Below, piece after piece: positions 1 through 7,640 of a stretch of 64,000 nucleotides of DNA. A program made the translations under genes and the position numbers. Every line of letters begins with the position of its first letter. The first letter of the stretch is position 1. Source of the DNA: Photobacterium sp. SKA34. Lineage in GTDB: Bacteria; Pseudomonadota; Gammaproteobacteria; Enterobacterales; Vibrionaceae. Location of the stretch: positions 423,598-487,597 of the forward strand of contig NZ_CH724144.1 of assembly GCF_000153325.1 (NCBI RefSeq), given 5' to 3'. A model generated the notes under the pieces. That model ran no database searches, was not told the DNA's origin, and saw nothing but the letters and a program-made list of their open reading frames with translations.

Positions 1-224
1 GTATCACAGGCGATGATATTTATGGCACTGAAGCGTCAGATCGTGGTTACTTACATGCTTATGCTCTGTCTTTTCCTTATAAGGGCAAAACACAGCGTTT
101 TATTTGTCCACCAACAGACGGTAAATTGTGGCAAGTAGCTGAGACGCAACAGGCGTTAAGCGATTGGAGTCAGCCATGGCAATTAGAGTGGCCAACACTG
201 GCTTATAAAAAGGCGAGTTTATAA
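1..224 (+). CDS. RluA-family pseudouridine synthase, C-terminal part (partial)
   Basis: The frame is open from base 3 to a TAA at 222-224 and gives 73 residues; the start lies outside the window. The stretch RGYLHAYALSFPY followed by a strand and a short hydrophilic tail matches the last part of RluA-type rRNA/tRNA pseudouridine synthases, where a conserved R-x-[FY]-LHA-x-x-L segment precedes the C-terminus. The catalytic aspartate region is not visible, so the exact target RNA cannot be given. The identification rests on this short C-terminal motif only. Confidence 0.65.
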   Translation, partial: ITGDDIYGTEASDRGYLHAYALSFPYKGKTQRFICPPTDGKLWQVAETQQALSDWSQPWQLEWPTLAYKKASL

Positions 225-335
225 AGTCTTGAAGTCATTGCTGTGTTTTTCTGCAGTTTATTTAGAACTGTAGAAATCCTCAGCAATTAGCATCAGCACA
301 TATTCTTGGTGCTATAACTATCAATAAGCTTAACG

Positions 336-361
336 TATAATGGCTGTCTAGGATCACCTAG
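336..361 (+). promoter_or_regulatory. Possible -10 box and small hairpin before the 92-residue ORF
   Basis: A perfect TATAAT lies at 336-341 and is followed by a 5-bp inverted repeat CTAGG-ATCA-CCTAG at 348-361, ending 13 bases before the ATG at 375. No good -35 hexamer is found at 16-18 bases upstream (313-318 reads TATAAC), so this is a weak promoter call. Confidence 0.3.
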
Positions 362-374
362 CAAGAGAAAAATC

Positions 375-653
375 ATGCGTATTGCCCGCTCACGAGCTCA
401 TAGAAATCAAATTCGTAATCAACGTAATCAACGTCAACTTCGTCATTGTCGTCATCGGGCCCAGCAGTTCTTTCAATTTAAGTATTCTATGTTTTATTCC
501 CCTTACCTTCCTGTATTGAAGCAGACTAACGATGGTATTTTTCAATTATCGTCGCAATTAATTTACCGTAATTATCCAGCATTTATACCGCTTTGTTTGC
601 CTAGAGAAATCACTGCTTCAGTGTCGCCAACGACCCTATTATTAGCGGCTTGA
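375..653 (+). CDS. Hypothetical Arg/Gln/Asn-rich small protein
   Basis: A 92-residue ORF that I do not recognise. The first 33 residues are very basic and rich in Arg, Gln, Asn and His (for example RNQIRNQRNQRQLRHCRHR); the rest is hydrophobic and aromatic with no obvious membrane helix. Arg codons are mostly CGT, as in the neighbouring real genes, which favours coding. A weak purine-rich site (AGAGAAAAATC) precedes the ATG, and a TATAAT sits about 35 bases upstream. It precedes a methyltransferase gene by 80 bases on the same strand. It could be a nucleic-acid-binding small protein, a leader ORF or a spurious frame. Confidence 0.4.
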   Translation: MRIARSRAHRNQIRNQRNQRQLRHCRHRAQQFFQFKYSMFYSPYLPVLKQTNDGIFQLSSQLIYRNYPAFIPLCLPREITASVSPTTLLLAA

Positions 654-733
654 GTAATATAAGACGAGGATACTGGTATTCTTGTGGTCAGTGTATAAAA
701 TAGCGCCCTTAATTCACTATATAGTTTGAAATT

Positions 734-1672
734 ATGGAAATAAGTGCATTACCCACTTTAGAAGCTCATCTACTAACAGCCTTGTCTTCACCGCCTAATG
801 AAGTTCGTCGACTTTTTCATGGCCGTGGACGTTGCTGGCAAGGGTTAGAGCAAATAACGGTTGATTGGCTACAAGGTCAAGTACTTGTTTCCTTGTTTAA
901 AGAGCCATCACCAGAATTTCTTAGCGCATTAATAACGCTATTAAATAGCCTTACGACAACACCACAATGGCAAGCGAGTGGGGCGATATCGCTATTGCTT
1001 CAGCATCGTGATCGCGAAGGATCTCCGATGGACGTGATGTGGGGAGAAACGTCAGAATATCAAGATGTGATTGAAAGTGGTTTAGTTTACAAGCTAGATC
1101 TGGGTCGTAAGCAGAATAATGGCTTATTCCTTGATATGCGTTTAGGCCGTGACTGGGTTCGCGAGCAAGCAGCAGGTAAACGCGTACTGAATTTATTCGC
1201 TTACACCTGTGGTTTCTCGGTTGCTGCGATTGCTGGTGGTGCTGAGCATGTTGTGAACCTTGATATGGCAAAAGCGGCATTAAGCCGTGGTCGTGATAAT
1301 CACCATTTAAATAAACATGATTTAAAGAAAGTCAGTTTCTTAGGCCATGAACTATTTAAATCATGGGGTAAGGTCCGAAAATATGGTCCATACGATCTCA
1401 TTATTATTGACCCACCATCATTTCAGAAAGGTAGCTTTGCACTAACGAAAGATTATCAAAAGATCTTACGCCGTTTACCTGAATTGTTAACCCCAAACGG
1501 CACAGTGTTAGCGTGTGTGAATGATCCTAGCATTACTTCAGCTTTCTTGATTGAAGGTATGGCAGCAGAAGCACCAGAGCTAGTGTTTGAAAAACGTCTT
1601 GATAATCCATCAGAGTTTAAAGATATTGAACCAGAAGGTGGTTTAAAGGCCTTAGTATTCAAACGCAACTAA
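734..1672 (+). CDS. Class I SAM-dependent methyltransferase (RlmK/RlmI-like)
   Basis: A 312-residue protein of the Methyltrans_SAM type (the RlmI/RlmK catalytic domain), predicted to transfer a methyl group from SAM, probably to rRNA. An N-terminal extension of about 110 residues replaces the PUA domain of RlmI. Then come the family motif GLFLDMRLGRDWV near residue 130, the SAM-binding loop LNLFAYTCGFSVAA near 150, the acidic loop NLDMAKAAL near 173, and the motif IIDPPSFQKG near 225. No catalytic cysteine typical of m5C enzymes stands next to motif IV, so an N- or C-methyltransferase target cannot be fixed. It has its own terminator, so it is probably monocistronic or co-transcribed with the small ORF upstream. 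Confidence 0.8.
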   Translation: MEISALPTLEAHLLTALSSPPNEVRRLFHGRGRCWQGLEQITVDWLQGQVLVSLFKEPSPEFLSALITLLNSLTTTPQWQASGAISLLLQHRDREGSPMDVMWGETSEYQDVIESGLVYKLDLGRKQNNGLFLDMRLGRDWVREQAAGKRVLNLFAYTCGFSVAAIAGGAEHVVNLDMAKAALSRGRDNHHLNKHDLKKVSFLGHELFKSWGKVRKYGPYDLIIIDPPSFQKGSFALTKDYQKILRRLPELLTPNGTVLACVNDPSITSAFLIEGMAAEAPELVFEKRLDNPSEFKDIEPEGGLKALVFKRN

Positions 1673-1706
1673 TTGAAAAATAGAAAATAGCGACAACCAC
1701 TATCTT

Positions 1707-1738
1707 ATCCCTTATGTTTTAAATATAAGGGATTTTTT
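1707..1738 (+). terminator. Rho-independent terminator after the methyltransferase
   Basis: TCCCTTAT at 1708-1715 pairs with ATAAGGGA at 1725-1732, followed directly by six T. It lies 35 bases after the stop codon at 1672. Confidence 0.8.
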
Positions 1739-1950
1739 ATATCTAATTACTGTGTTACTAGTGATAAAAATGGGTAAAGTGTCACATAACCATATATTTA
1801 ACCTTACTAACTTGTTCATAATTAAGGTAATGTTGCAATTTTTTAGCTGCTGACAAATACTGAGAAGACAGCATATAAAAATAAAAACGCAGGATTGTTA
1901 TTTCATTTCGTGTAGTTACATAACAAAACATCGATTAAGGATGAGTCATT

Positions 1951-2961
1951 ATGTTTAAGTCTTTTTTTCTCGATCGACGCTGGTTTTTATGGTCGATTTT
2001 GGGAAGCGCATTAATACTTTATGGTACTTGGTATCTTGTACAAGTAACTGTTGAAGTCAATGGGTGGTATGGTTCTTTCTTCGATTTACTTCAAAAGGCA
2101 ATGACAACACCAAATTCAGTGTCGCTTGAAGAAATACTTGCAGGCTGCTTTGAATTTTTAAATATAGTGTCTGTATATGTCTTTGTTGTTGTTTTCTTAG
2201 AGTTTTTTACTAAGCACTATGTATTTAGATGGCGAACGGCAATGAATGACTATTATACCTCTCATTGGGATAAGATCCGTCATATAGAAGGGGCATCACA
2301 GCGTGTACAAGAAGACACAATGAGGTTAGCAGCGATACTTGAATCACTTGGGGTTAGTTTTTTGCGCTCAGTAATGATTCTTATTGCTTTTTTACCTCTT
2401 TTGTGGACGTTAAGTGAGAATATCAAAGAATTACCTTGGATAGGACCCGTTGATCATTCACTGGTTTATTTAGCCATCATTATTTCTATTTTTGGAACAG
2501 TGCTTCTTGCTGCTGTAGGATTTAAACTTCCGGGACTTGAATTTAATAATCAAAAAGTTGAAGCGGCGTATCGTAAAGAGCTTGTACATGGTGAGGACCA
2601 TCAGGAGCGAGCGCAGCCAGAAACACTTAAAGAGCTCTATTCAAACGTTAGGAAAAATTACTTCACACTGTTCAAGCATTATTTATATTTTGATGTTGCT
2701 AGGTTTTCCTATATTCAATATACAGTGATTTTACCTTTTATCGCGATGGCGCCAGCCATTGTTTCAGGCGCAATCACTTTCGGGCTCTTTCAACAAATTA
2801 ATAATTCATTCGGCAAGGTAGAAGAATCATTCCAATATTTGGTACATTCTTGGAAGACTATTGTTGAATTGATGTCGATTTATAAACGTTTGAAAGCATT
2901 TGAAATACAAATTAACGAGGCCATTGCGGCTTCAGAAATAACGATAGACGAGCAAATTTAA
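1951..2961 (+). CDS. sbmA: SbmA/BacA-family peptide transporter, short N-terminus
   Basis: A 336-residue inner-membrane protein of the SbmA/BacA family, proton-driven importers of peptide antibiotics such as microcins B17 and J25 and proline-rich peptides. The family core is clear: HYVFRWRTAMNDYY, HIEGASQRVQEDTMR, LPGLEFNNQKVEAAYRKELV, and a C-terminal QYLVHSWKTIVELMSIYKRL. From memory of the E. coli protein (about 406 residues), the first six residues MFKSFF match, then the sequence jumps to the equivalent of position about 78, so roughly 70 N-terminal residues containing the first membrane segments are absent. The start ATG is preceded by AAGGATGAG, a good ribosome binding site, so the short form is probably genuine. 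Confidence 0.88.
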   Translation: MFKSFFLDRRWFLWSILGSALILYGTWYLVQVTVEVNGWYGSFFDLLQKAMTTPNSVSLEEILAGCFEFLNIVSVYVFVVVFLEFFTKHYVFRWRTAMNDYYTSHWDKIRHIEGASQRVQEDTMRLAAILESLGVSFLRSVMILIAFLPLLWTLSENIKELPWIGPVDHSLVYLAIIISIFGTVLLAAVGFKLPGLEFNNQKVEAAYRKELVHGEDHQERAQPETLKELYSNVRKNYFTLFKHYLYFDVARFSYIQYTVILPFIAMAPAIVSGAITFGLFQQINNSFGKVEESFQYLVHSWKTIVELMSIYKRLKAFEIQINEAIAASEITIDEQI

Positions 2962-2979
2962 CCATACCGATCAATATTG

Positions 2980-3018
2980 AAAAAGCCCGTACCAAATGAT
3001 CATTGGTACGGGCTTTTT
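2980..3018. terminator. Bidirectional terminator between sbmA and the pilotin gene
   Basis: AAAAAGCCCGTACCAA and TTGGTACGGGCTTTTT form a 16-bp perfect stem with a short loop, T-rich on both strands, between convergent genes. Confidence 0.9.
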
Positions 3019-3037
3019 ATTATTATGAAAATAAATA

Positions 3038-3439
3038 TTAATTCAATGCTTCACAAGATTTTTTAGATACCGCTTGCTCGGCCATTGTACGACCACTGAT
3101 ATCTTTGATCGTAATTAGGTAATTTACACCACTATCAAACAATGGTTTTATTTCTTTGTCATTACAGTAGTTTCTCGCAGCCACTTTTGCAGCATTTGAT
3201 GGTGAAATACGACTTTTCCCACCATAAATAACATTTATTTTAACGGTATTTCCTGACGCGTAAGCTTGTGTTATTTGATAAGCATCGATTTTTGGATAAG
3301 GTGCTTTACTATCAATTGCAGCCGCGCGGCTTTTTGCTAATGCTTCTGCAATTTGTTGTTTTTCATGAGAAGCACAGCCACTAAGCAGTAATAAACCTAA
3401 TGATGCAGTGATTAGCGCTTTGCTTATAGTTAATTTCAC
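3038..3439 (-). CDS. GspS/AspS-type type II secretion pilotin lipoprotein
   Basis: A 133-residue lipoprotein: a signal peptide of about 18 residues ends in the lipobox LSGC, with Cys22 as the predicted lipidation site. The mature part has a helix, then alternating strands and helices, with two further cysteines (in RNYCND and KKSCEAL) that could form the disulfide of AspS-type pilotins. Such pilotins guide the secretin GspD to the outer membrane. The match is by size, lipobox, cysteine pattern and the strand VNYLITIKDISGR; no secretin gene is nearby. It lies 19 bases downstream of yciI and is probably co-transcribed with it. The alternative is an unrelated small lipoprotein. Confidence 0.6.
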   Translation of the reverse strand: MKLTISKALITASLGLLLLSGCASHEKQQIAEALAKSRAAAIDSKAPYPKIDAYQITQAYASGNTVKINVIYGGKSRISPSNAAKVAARNYCNDKEIKPLFDSGVNYLITIKDISGRTMAEQAVSKKSCEALN

Positions 3440-3458
3440 AATTTCGACCTTAAATAAA

Positions 3459-3758
3459 TTATGGAAGTACTTTTTTAAATGGCTTCACAATCACATTAGC
3501 GTATACGCCTGCATCAATATAAGGGTCAGCGTCAGCCCATTGTTGTGCTTGTTCTAAAGAAGCAAATTCTGCAATAACAGTCGAGCCTGTAAATCCTGCA
3601 TCACCTGGGTTCTCACTATCAATGGCGGGCATAGGTCCTGCAACTAATAGGCGACCTTGTTCTTGTAAATCCTTCAAACGTGCAAGGTGTTTTTCACGAA
3701 CGCTCATACGTCGCTCTAAGCTATTTTCAACGTCTTGAGAAAAAATGACGTACCACAT
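3459..3758 (-). CDS. yciI: YciI family protein
   Basis: A 99-residue protein of the YciI family (ferredoxin-like alpha/beta fold, dimeric, exact reaction unknown). It begins [17 protein letters not shown], has the conserved H ([17 protein letters not shown]), the loop VAGPMPA, and the end segment [20 protein letters not shown] typical of the family, where a His-Asp pair has been proposed as active site. It is the first gene of a two-gene unit with the downstream lipoprotein. In many gammaproteobacteria yciI sits beside yciA/yciB; here about 10.8 kb of sugar catabolic genes separate them. Confidence 0.92.
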   Translation of the reverse strand: MWYVIFSQDVENSLERRMSVREKHLARLKDLQEQGRLLVAGPMPAIDSENPGDAGFTGSTVIAEFASLEQAQQWADADPYIDAGVYANVIVKPFKKVLP

Positions 3759-3920
3759 TATTGTTCTCCCTAATAAAGTACAGAAATGATAGCAGTAAGG
3801 TGTGGCTATCTATCTTCGTTATTTTATTGAGCAATAGTAACTAATAACAAATGCACTAACTAGGCGTATTTTTTTATATTTGACGAATGTGATTAATGAC
3901 GTCATTTTTTGTAAAAAAGA

Positions 3921-3944
3921 AAAGCCCTAGAAAACTAGGGCTTT
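3921..3944. terminator. Terminator at the end of the mutarotase gene
   Basis: AAAGCCCTAG-AAAA-CTAGGGCTTT is a perfect 10-bp stem. Reading the minus strand, TTTTCTTTTTTAC follows, so it ends the fucP-mutarotase unit just after its stop at 3949. Confidence 0.9.
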
Positions 3945-3948
3945 GATG

Positions 3949-4305
3949 TTAGTTTAGAAACTCTTGGCATGTTTTAAAGTGATAAATTTTGTCTAATGGC
4001 TGCCATTTATCTTTAGCTGATTGATTTTTATCGGCACCTTGAAATTGTGCTACGTAAGCTTCCCATTCGGCTTGGCGAGGGAGAGTTGCTAACTTCGCCA
4101 TTGCGATATCATGATTAAAGTCGTCGTTGGTTATCATTGTCATAATGATAGTGTCGTCATGTAAATATAATTCCATATCTAATACTTCAATCTCAGCTAA
4201 GGCTGTCACCGTTTCTGGCCACATATTTTCGGGCTGGTGTGCTTTTATATATTCGCTGGCATTAAAGTGTTCATTAATCTTAAGTACTTTGGTAAAAATT
4301 TTCAT
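3949..4305 (-). CDS. Sugar mutarotase of the L-rhamnose mutarotase family (probable L-galactose/L-fucose mutarotase)
   Basis: A 118-residue protein of the dimeric alpha/beta-barrel RhaM (YiiL) family, which interconverts alpha and beta anomers of 6-deoxy and related L-sugars. The family signature is visible: HQPENMWPETVTAL near residues 23-36, the hydrophobic strand DMELYLHDDTIIM, and a C-terminal WEAYVAQF segment. The preceding fucP stop codon TAA is directly followed by this ATG, so the two are translationally linked. With its neighbours it suggests the substrate is L-galactose, possibly also L-fucose, which has the same stereochemistry. The substrate is inference. Confidence 0.78.
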   Translation of the reverse strand: MKIFTKVLKINEHFNASEYIKAHQPENMWPETVTALAEIEVLDMELYLHDDTIIMTMITNDDFNHDIAMAKLATLPRQAEWEAYVAQFQGADKNQSAKDKWQPLDKIYHFKTCQEFLN

Positions 4306-5598
4306 TTATCGCACCATCGCTTTTTTAAAGGCAAAGAAGCTGATCACACAGTAGCCAAAGGCTGGGGCTAATTCAGCCATCGAGAAGTCAGAAACATTGT
4401 CAGCAATGAAACCCATAAGTGGCACCATAGCGACAGAGCCTACAATCATCATTACCATAAAAGAAGAAGCGATTTTTGTGTCTCTTCCTAAATCTGAAAT
4501 ACCTAGAGAGAAAATAGTAGGGTACATAATAGCCATGAACATTGCTGCTGCTACTAACGAGTACACTCCAATATATCCAGGTGCAAATGATGCTGATAAT
4601 GCGGCAATGCAAGATAAGATGGCTAAATATCCTAATACTAAATGAGGAGAAAAGCGTTTAATTAGCTGTGTACCAAGAATACGTCCAACAAGAGCACCAA
4701 CAAGTACATAGATTAAATAGCTTGACGCTTGATCTGGTGTTAGCTCTAGTTTCATTGCACTGTATCGAATTGCGAAGGCATAAATACCGTTTTGACAGCC
4801 GTTCATTAAAAACATCGCAATGAGCGCCCATTTAAAATGAGGCTTTTTCATTACACGCTTAAATGTTTTGAAATAGCCGTCAGAAGATTCACCGGCACTG
4901 CCTACATCACTTGCTTTAGGAAATGGTGTGAAAATGACTAAAGCAACGATAAGACATAACCCTATTGCAATCACGAAATAAGGTGCTGTCGCTGTGTGTA
5001 CTAAACTGTGATGATAAGCTTCTACTTGTTCTTGGGACATTGTAGCTAACTGAGTATCACTTTTATACGTAACGCCTTTTAATATATAGTGGGAGCCAAT
5101 AATTGCCGTTAAAAAGCTTGCTGCCACATTAAAGATTTGTGCGAAATTGATTCTAAAAGCAGCTTCATCTTTGGAGCCTAACATTGTTGCAAGTGGGTTT
5201 GCGGATGATTCTAAAAAACCACAACCGCCAGCGATGATAAACAGACCAACTAAGAAGTAACCAAAACTAAAGATTGATGCAGATGTCGAGCATAGAAAAG
5301 TGCCTGCAGCCATGCATACAACACCAATAAGAATTGACACTTTAAAACCAAATTTATTACTGACTATACCCGCAATAATTGGAACGAAAAAATAGCCAAA
5401 ATAGAAAGCACTATCAATAAATCCTGTTTGGAGGTTGCTTAATTGGAAACCAATCTGAAACTGAGGAAGAATTACATTCTGAAGTGCATTAGGGATACCC
5501 CAAGCAAAAAACATAACACAAAGGGTGGCAAACGCGAGAGTATATTTCTTAGTGGTTGAAATGTTATTAACATTCGACTCTTTTATATTTACATGCAT
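4306..5598 (-). CDS. fucP: FucP-type L-fucose/L-galactose:proton symporter (MFS)
   Basis: A 430-residue major facilitator protein with 12 predicted membrane segments that imports L-fucose and, in E. coli, also L-galactose and D-arabinose with a proton. Family motifs include QTGFIDSAFYFGYFFVPI, FIIAGGCGFLESSANP, and MYPTIFSLGISDLGRDTK. The Glu of GFLES corresponds to E. coli Glu135. At the position of E. coli Asp46 (LNDILLP) this protein reads LQNVILP, so the acidic residue is replaced by Asn41 (codon AAT). An SD-like GAGG lies 9 bases before the ATG. Two terminators separate it from the upstream lactonase pseudogene, so it probably has its own promoter within 5599-5663. Confidence 0.88.
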   Translation of the reverse strand: MHVNIKESNVNNISTTKKYTLAFATLCVMFFAWGIPNALQNVILPQFQIGFQLSNLQTGFIDSAFYFGYFFVPIIAGIVSNKFGFKVSILIGVVCMAAGTFLCSTSASIFSFGYFLVGLFIIAGGCGFLESSANPLATMLGSKDEAAFRINFAQIFNVAASFLTAIIGSHYILKGVTYKSDTQLATMSQEQVEAYHHSLVHTATAPYFVIAIGLCLIVALVIFTPFPKASDVGSAGESSDGYFKTFKRVMKKPHFKWALIAMFLMNGCQNGIYAFAIRYSAMKLELTPDQASSYLIYVLVGALVGRILGTQLIKRFSPHLVLGYLAILSCIAALSASFAPGYIGVYSLVAAAMFMAIMYPTIFSLGISDLGRDTKIASSFMVMMIVGSVAMVPLMGFIADNVSDFSMAELAPAFGYCVISFFAFKKAMVR

Positions 5599-5663
5599 TT
5601 AATTATGCCTCATTCCATTATTGTAAAAAATCATCATTAAGTAGGGTTGATGAAATATTACCT

Positions 5664-5696
5664 AAAAAAACCGCTTAATTAATTTGTGGTTTTTTT
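5664..5696 (-). terminator. Terminator between lactonase pseudogene and fucP
   Basis: AAAAAAACCGC and GTGGTTTTTTT (one G-U pair) enclose an AT-only loop; on the minus strand the stem is followed by a run of seven T. It lies about 66 bases upstream of the fucP start. Confidence 0.7.
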
Positions 5697-5752
5697 ATTG
5701 TTATCATGGTCTTTATATTCTGTATTTATTCGGTTTTTTATTTTAAAAGTGT

Positions 5753-5786
5753 AAAAATAAAGGTTAATTAAATAACCTTTATTTTT
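5753..5786 (-). terminator. AT-rich hairpin immediately after the lactonase pseudogene
   Basis: A perfect 14-bp inverted repeat, AAAAATAAAGGTTA and TAACCTTTATTTTT, with a 6-base loop, starts 5 bases after the pseudogene stop at 5792. The strand read by the minus-strand message ends in five T within the stem. Confidence 0.75.
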
Positions 5787-5791
5787 GTTAA

Positions 5792-6625
5792 TTATAAACT
5801 ATAGAATAATGAAGCACTTTCATTAAATAATTTGTATTGGATGTTATGATTATCGCTGTTAACAGAGTCTTTGCATAAGTCTATGATTTTATTCGTATTG
5901 GCTGCAGCTTGGCATACGGGCCAGTCTGTGCCGAACATAACGCGACTTGGGCCAAATATTTCAATTACATACTTTATATATTCTATGAGTTCTTCTTCTT
6001 TCCAGTTATACCAATCGGCTTCAGTTACAATGCCTGAAATTTTACAGTAGACATGCGGGTAATTATTTGCAATTTTTTTTAAATGAAAAGCCCATGCATC
6101 CCATTCTTTTTTCTTTATATTTGGTTTGGCAATGTGATCAATAACCAATTTCATTTTAGGTAATTGTTCTATTAATTTTATAGTGTTTTCTAAGTGTTCA
6201 CTTTTTATTAATAAGTCATAAGTTTAATTATATTTATCTAATAAACGTAAGCCATTAATAAATTGTGGATCGAGCATAAAGTTTATGTCTGGTTCATCAT
6301 GTATAACATGACGAAACCCTTTTAATTTAGTCGATGTTTTATATTCTTTTAATTGATGCTCAAGACTCTTGGATTTTAAGTCAATCCAGCCAACAATACC
6401 TAAAATATGTTCATTATGATCTGCTAAATCTAATAACCATTTTGTTTCCTGATCCGATTGTCGAGCTTGAACAACAACACTGCCATGAATATTATTGTCT
6501 TTCATTTCTTCTTTATACTGACTAGGAAGAAAATCTTGTTGCAATACTTTCATGGAATCATCAATCCAATCAAACTCACTTTGGTTGTAGTGCCAATAAT
6601 GTTGGTGAGCATCAATTATTTTCAT
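5792..6625 (-). pseudogene. Amidohydrolase, L-fuconolactonase/L-galactonolactonase type, broken by an in-frame TAA
   Basis: The two open stretches 6625-6224 and 6154-5792 lie in one frame and together give about 276 residues, the usual length of amidohydrolase_2 lactonases. The first half has the metal motif DAHQHYW at residues 5-11 and ends LLDKYN; then comes TAA at 6224-6226, after which the frame continues as TYDLLIKSEHL, then LVIDHIAKPNI and FGTDWPVC, which carries the metal-binding Asp. Homologues commonly read N-L-T-Y-D-L here, so a TTA leucine codon changed to TAA by one base explains the break. No frameshift is needed. The enzyme would hydrolyse the sugar lactone made by the aldo/keto reductase encoded 14 bases upstream. 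A sequencing error or a very recent mutation are alternatives. Confidence 0.85.
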
Positions 6626-6639
6626 GGATAATTTCCTTA

Positions 6640-7629
6640 TTACAAGTGAGTTAAGGTATCAATTTCGTTCCAAAATTCCTGAGGAATAGAGGCAGTAATA
6701 CCTTTTAAGTTTGACTCTAAATGATGCTCTTTCATGGCGTTAAGCATCACACTTGTAATTGCTTTATGTCTAAACGGAAATTGAATAGCAGCGGCAATTG
6801 GGTCGACATTATGTTTTTCACATACTTGATAGATCCGTTGTACTTTTGCAATGATTTCGTCAGATGCAGGTGCGTAATCATAGTTAGCTCCAGGCTTAGG
6901 ACCTGAAGCTAAAATGCCTGAGTTAAATACGCCGGCAAGAATAATTGAAATATTCTTTTTTACACATTCATCGAGAAAACCATCATCTGCGGTTTGGTTC
7001 AATAATGTGTAGCGACCTGCGAGCATGAAACAATCAAAATCAGTATGTGGCATTGCTTCTTTTAGAACGTCATGTTCATTACAGCCAATACCAATTGCTG
7101 TTACTAATCCTTGGCTACGTAACTCATCCATAGCCTTATAACCGCCATCCATAGCAATCTTGAATTGTTTATTATGCTGATCACCATGCGTATAACTACC
7201 GATATCGTGCATTAATAAAATATCAATTCGGTTAGTACCTAATCGTTGGCAACTATCTTCAAATGAGCGCATCACACCACTGTAGGAGTAATCATAATGA
7301 CGGTTAAATGGAGCTTCATTAGGAAAATCATTTGGCATCTGCACACCTTGCTCATGGCGAGGGTGTAAAATACGGCCAACTTTTGTTGATAGAATATAAT
7401 CGTCACGATTATATTTGTGAAGGCTTAACCCGAGACGACGCTCTGCAAGGCCTGCTCCGTAGTGAGGAGCAACATCGAAATAACGACAGCCGACATCCCA
7501 AATTTTATCTAATGCAGCACACGATTGGCGAGTTGATATTTCACGATATAAATTACCAAAACCACTAGCTCCAAAACCAATTTTAGTTAAATCTAAATTT
7601 GTTTTGCCCAATTTTTTTGTTTCCATCAT
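6640..7629 (-). CDS. Aldo/keto reductase, probable L-galactose (L-fucose) 1-dehydrogenase
   Basis: A 329-residue aldo/keto reductase, expected to oxidise the sugar C1 to the lactone with NAD(P). The catalytic tetrad is intact: Asp and Tyr in YFDVAPHYGAGLAE near 50-60, Lys in STKVGR near 83, and His in LLMHDIG near 142. The sequence is of the L-fucose dehydrogenase / pyridoxal 4-dehydrogenase / plant L-galactose dehydrogenase type. It lies between uxaB (11 bases upstream) and the lactonase pseudogene, which sets its role as the first oxidation. The start at 7629 (ATG ATG) follows AAGGATAT; the second ATG at 7626 is equally possible. Assignment of L-galactose as substrate comes from the pathway context. 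Confidence 0.82.
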   Translation of the reverse strand: MMETKKLGKTNLDLTKIGFGASGFGNLYREISTRQSCAALDKIWDVGCRYFDVAPHYGAGLAERRLGLSLHKYNRDDYILSTKVGRILHPRHEQGVQMPNDFPNEAPFNRHYDYSYSGVMRSFEDSCQRLGTNRIDILLMHDIGSYTHGDQHNKQFKIAMDGGYKAMDELRSQGLVTAIGIGCNEHDVLKEAMPHTDFDCFMLAGRYTLLNQTADDGFLDECVKKNISIILAGVFNSGILASGPKPGANYDYAPASDEIIAKVQRIYQVCEKHNVDPIAAAIQFPFRHKAITSVMLNAMKEHHLESNLKGITASIPQEFWNEIDTLTHL

Positions 7630-7640
7630 ATATCCTTAAA

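Noticed and set aside
951..1280. Minus-strand ORF inside the methyltransferase gene
   Set aside because: Antisense shadow of a well-supported gene with intact SAM motifs.
3949..4305. Calling the mutarotase FucU
   Set aside because: FucU belongs to the RbsD/FucU family; this sequence has the RhaM-family pattern (HQPENMWPE), a different fold.
6154..6224. Reading the lactonase region as two separate small genes
   Set aside because: Both halves are in one frame, each carries only part of an amidohydrolase, and the second has no ribosome binding site; one nonsense codon explains it.
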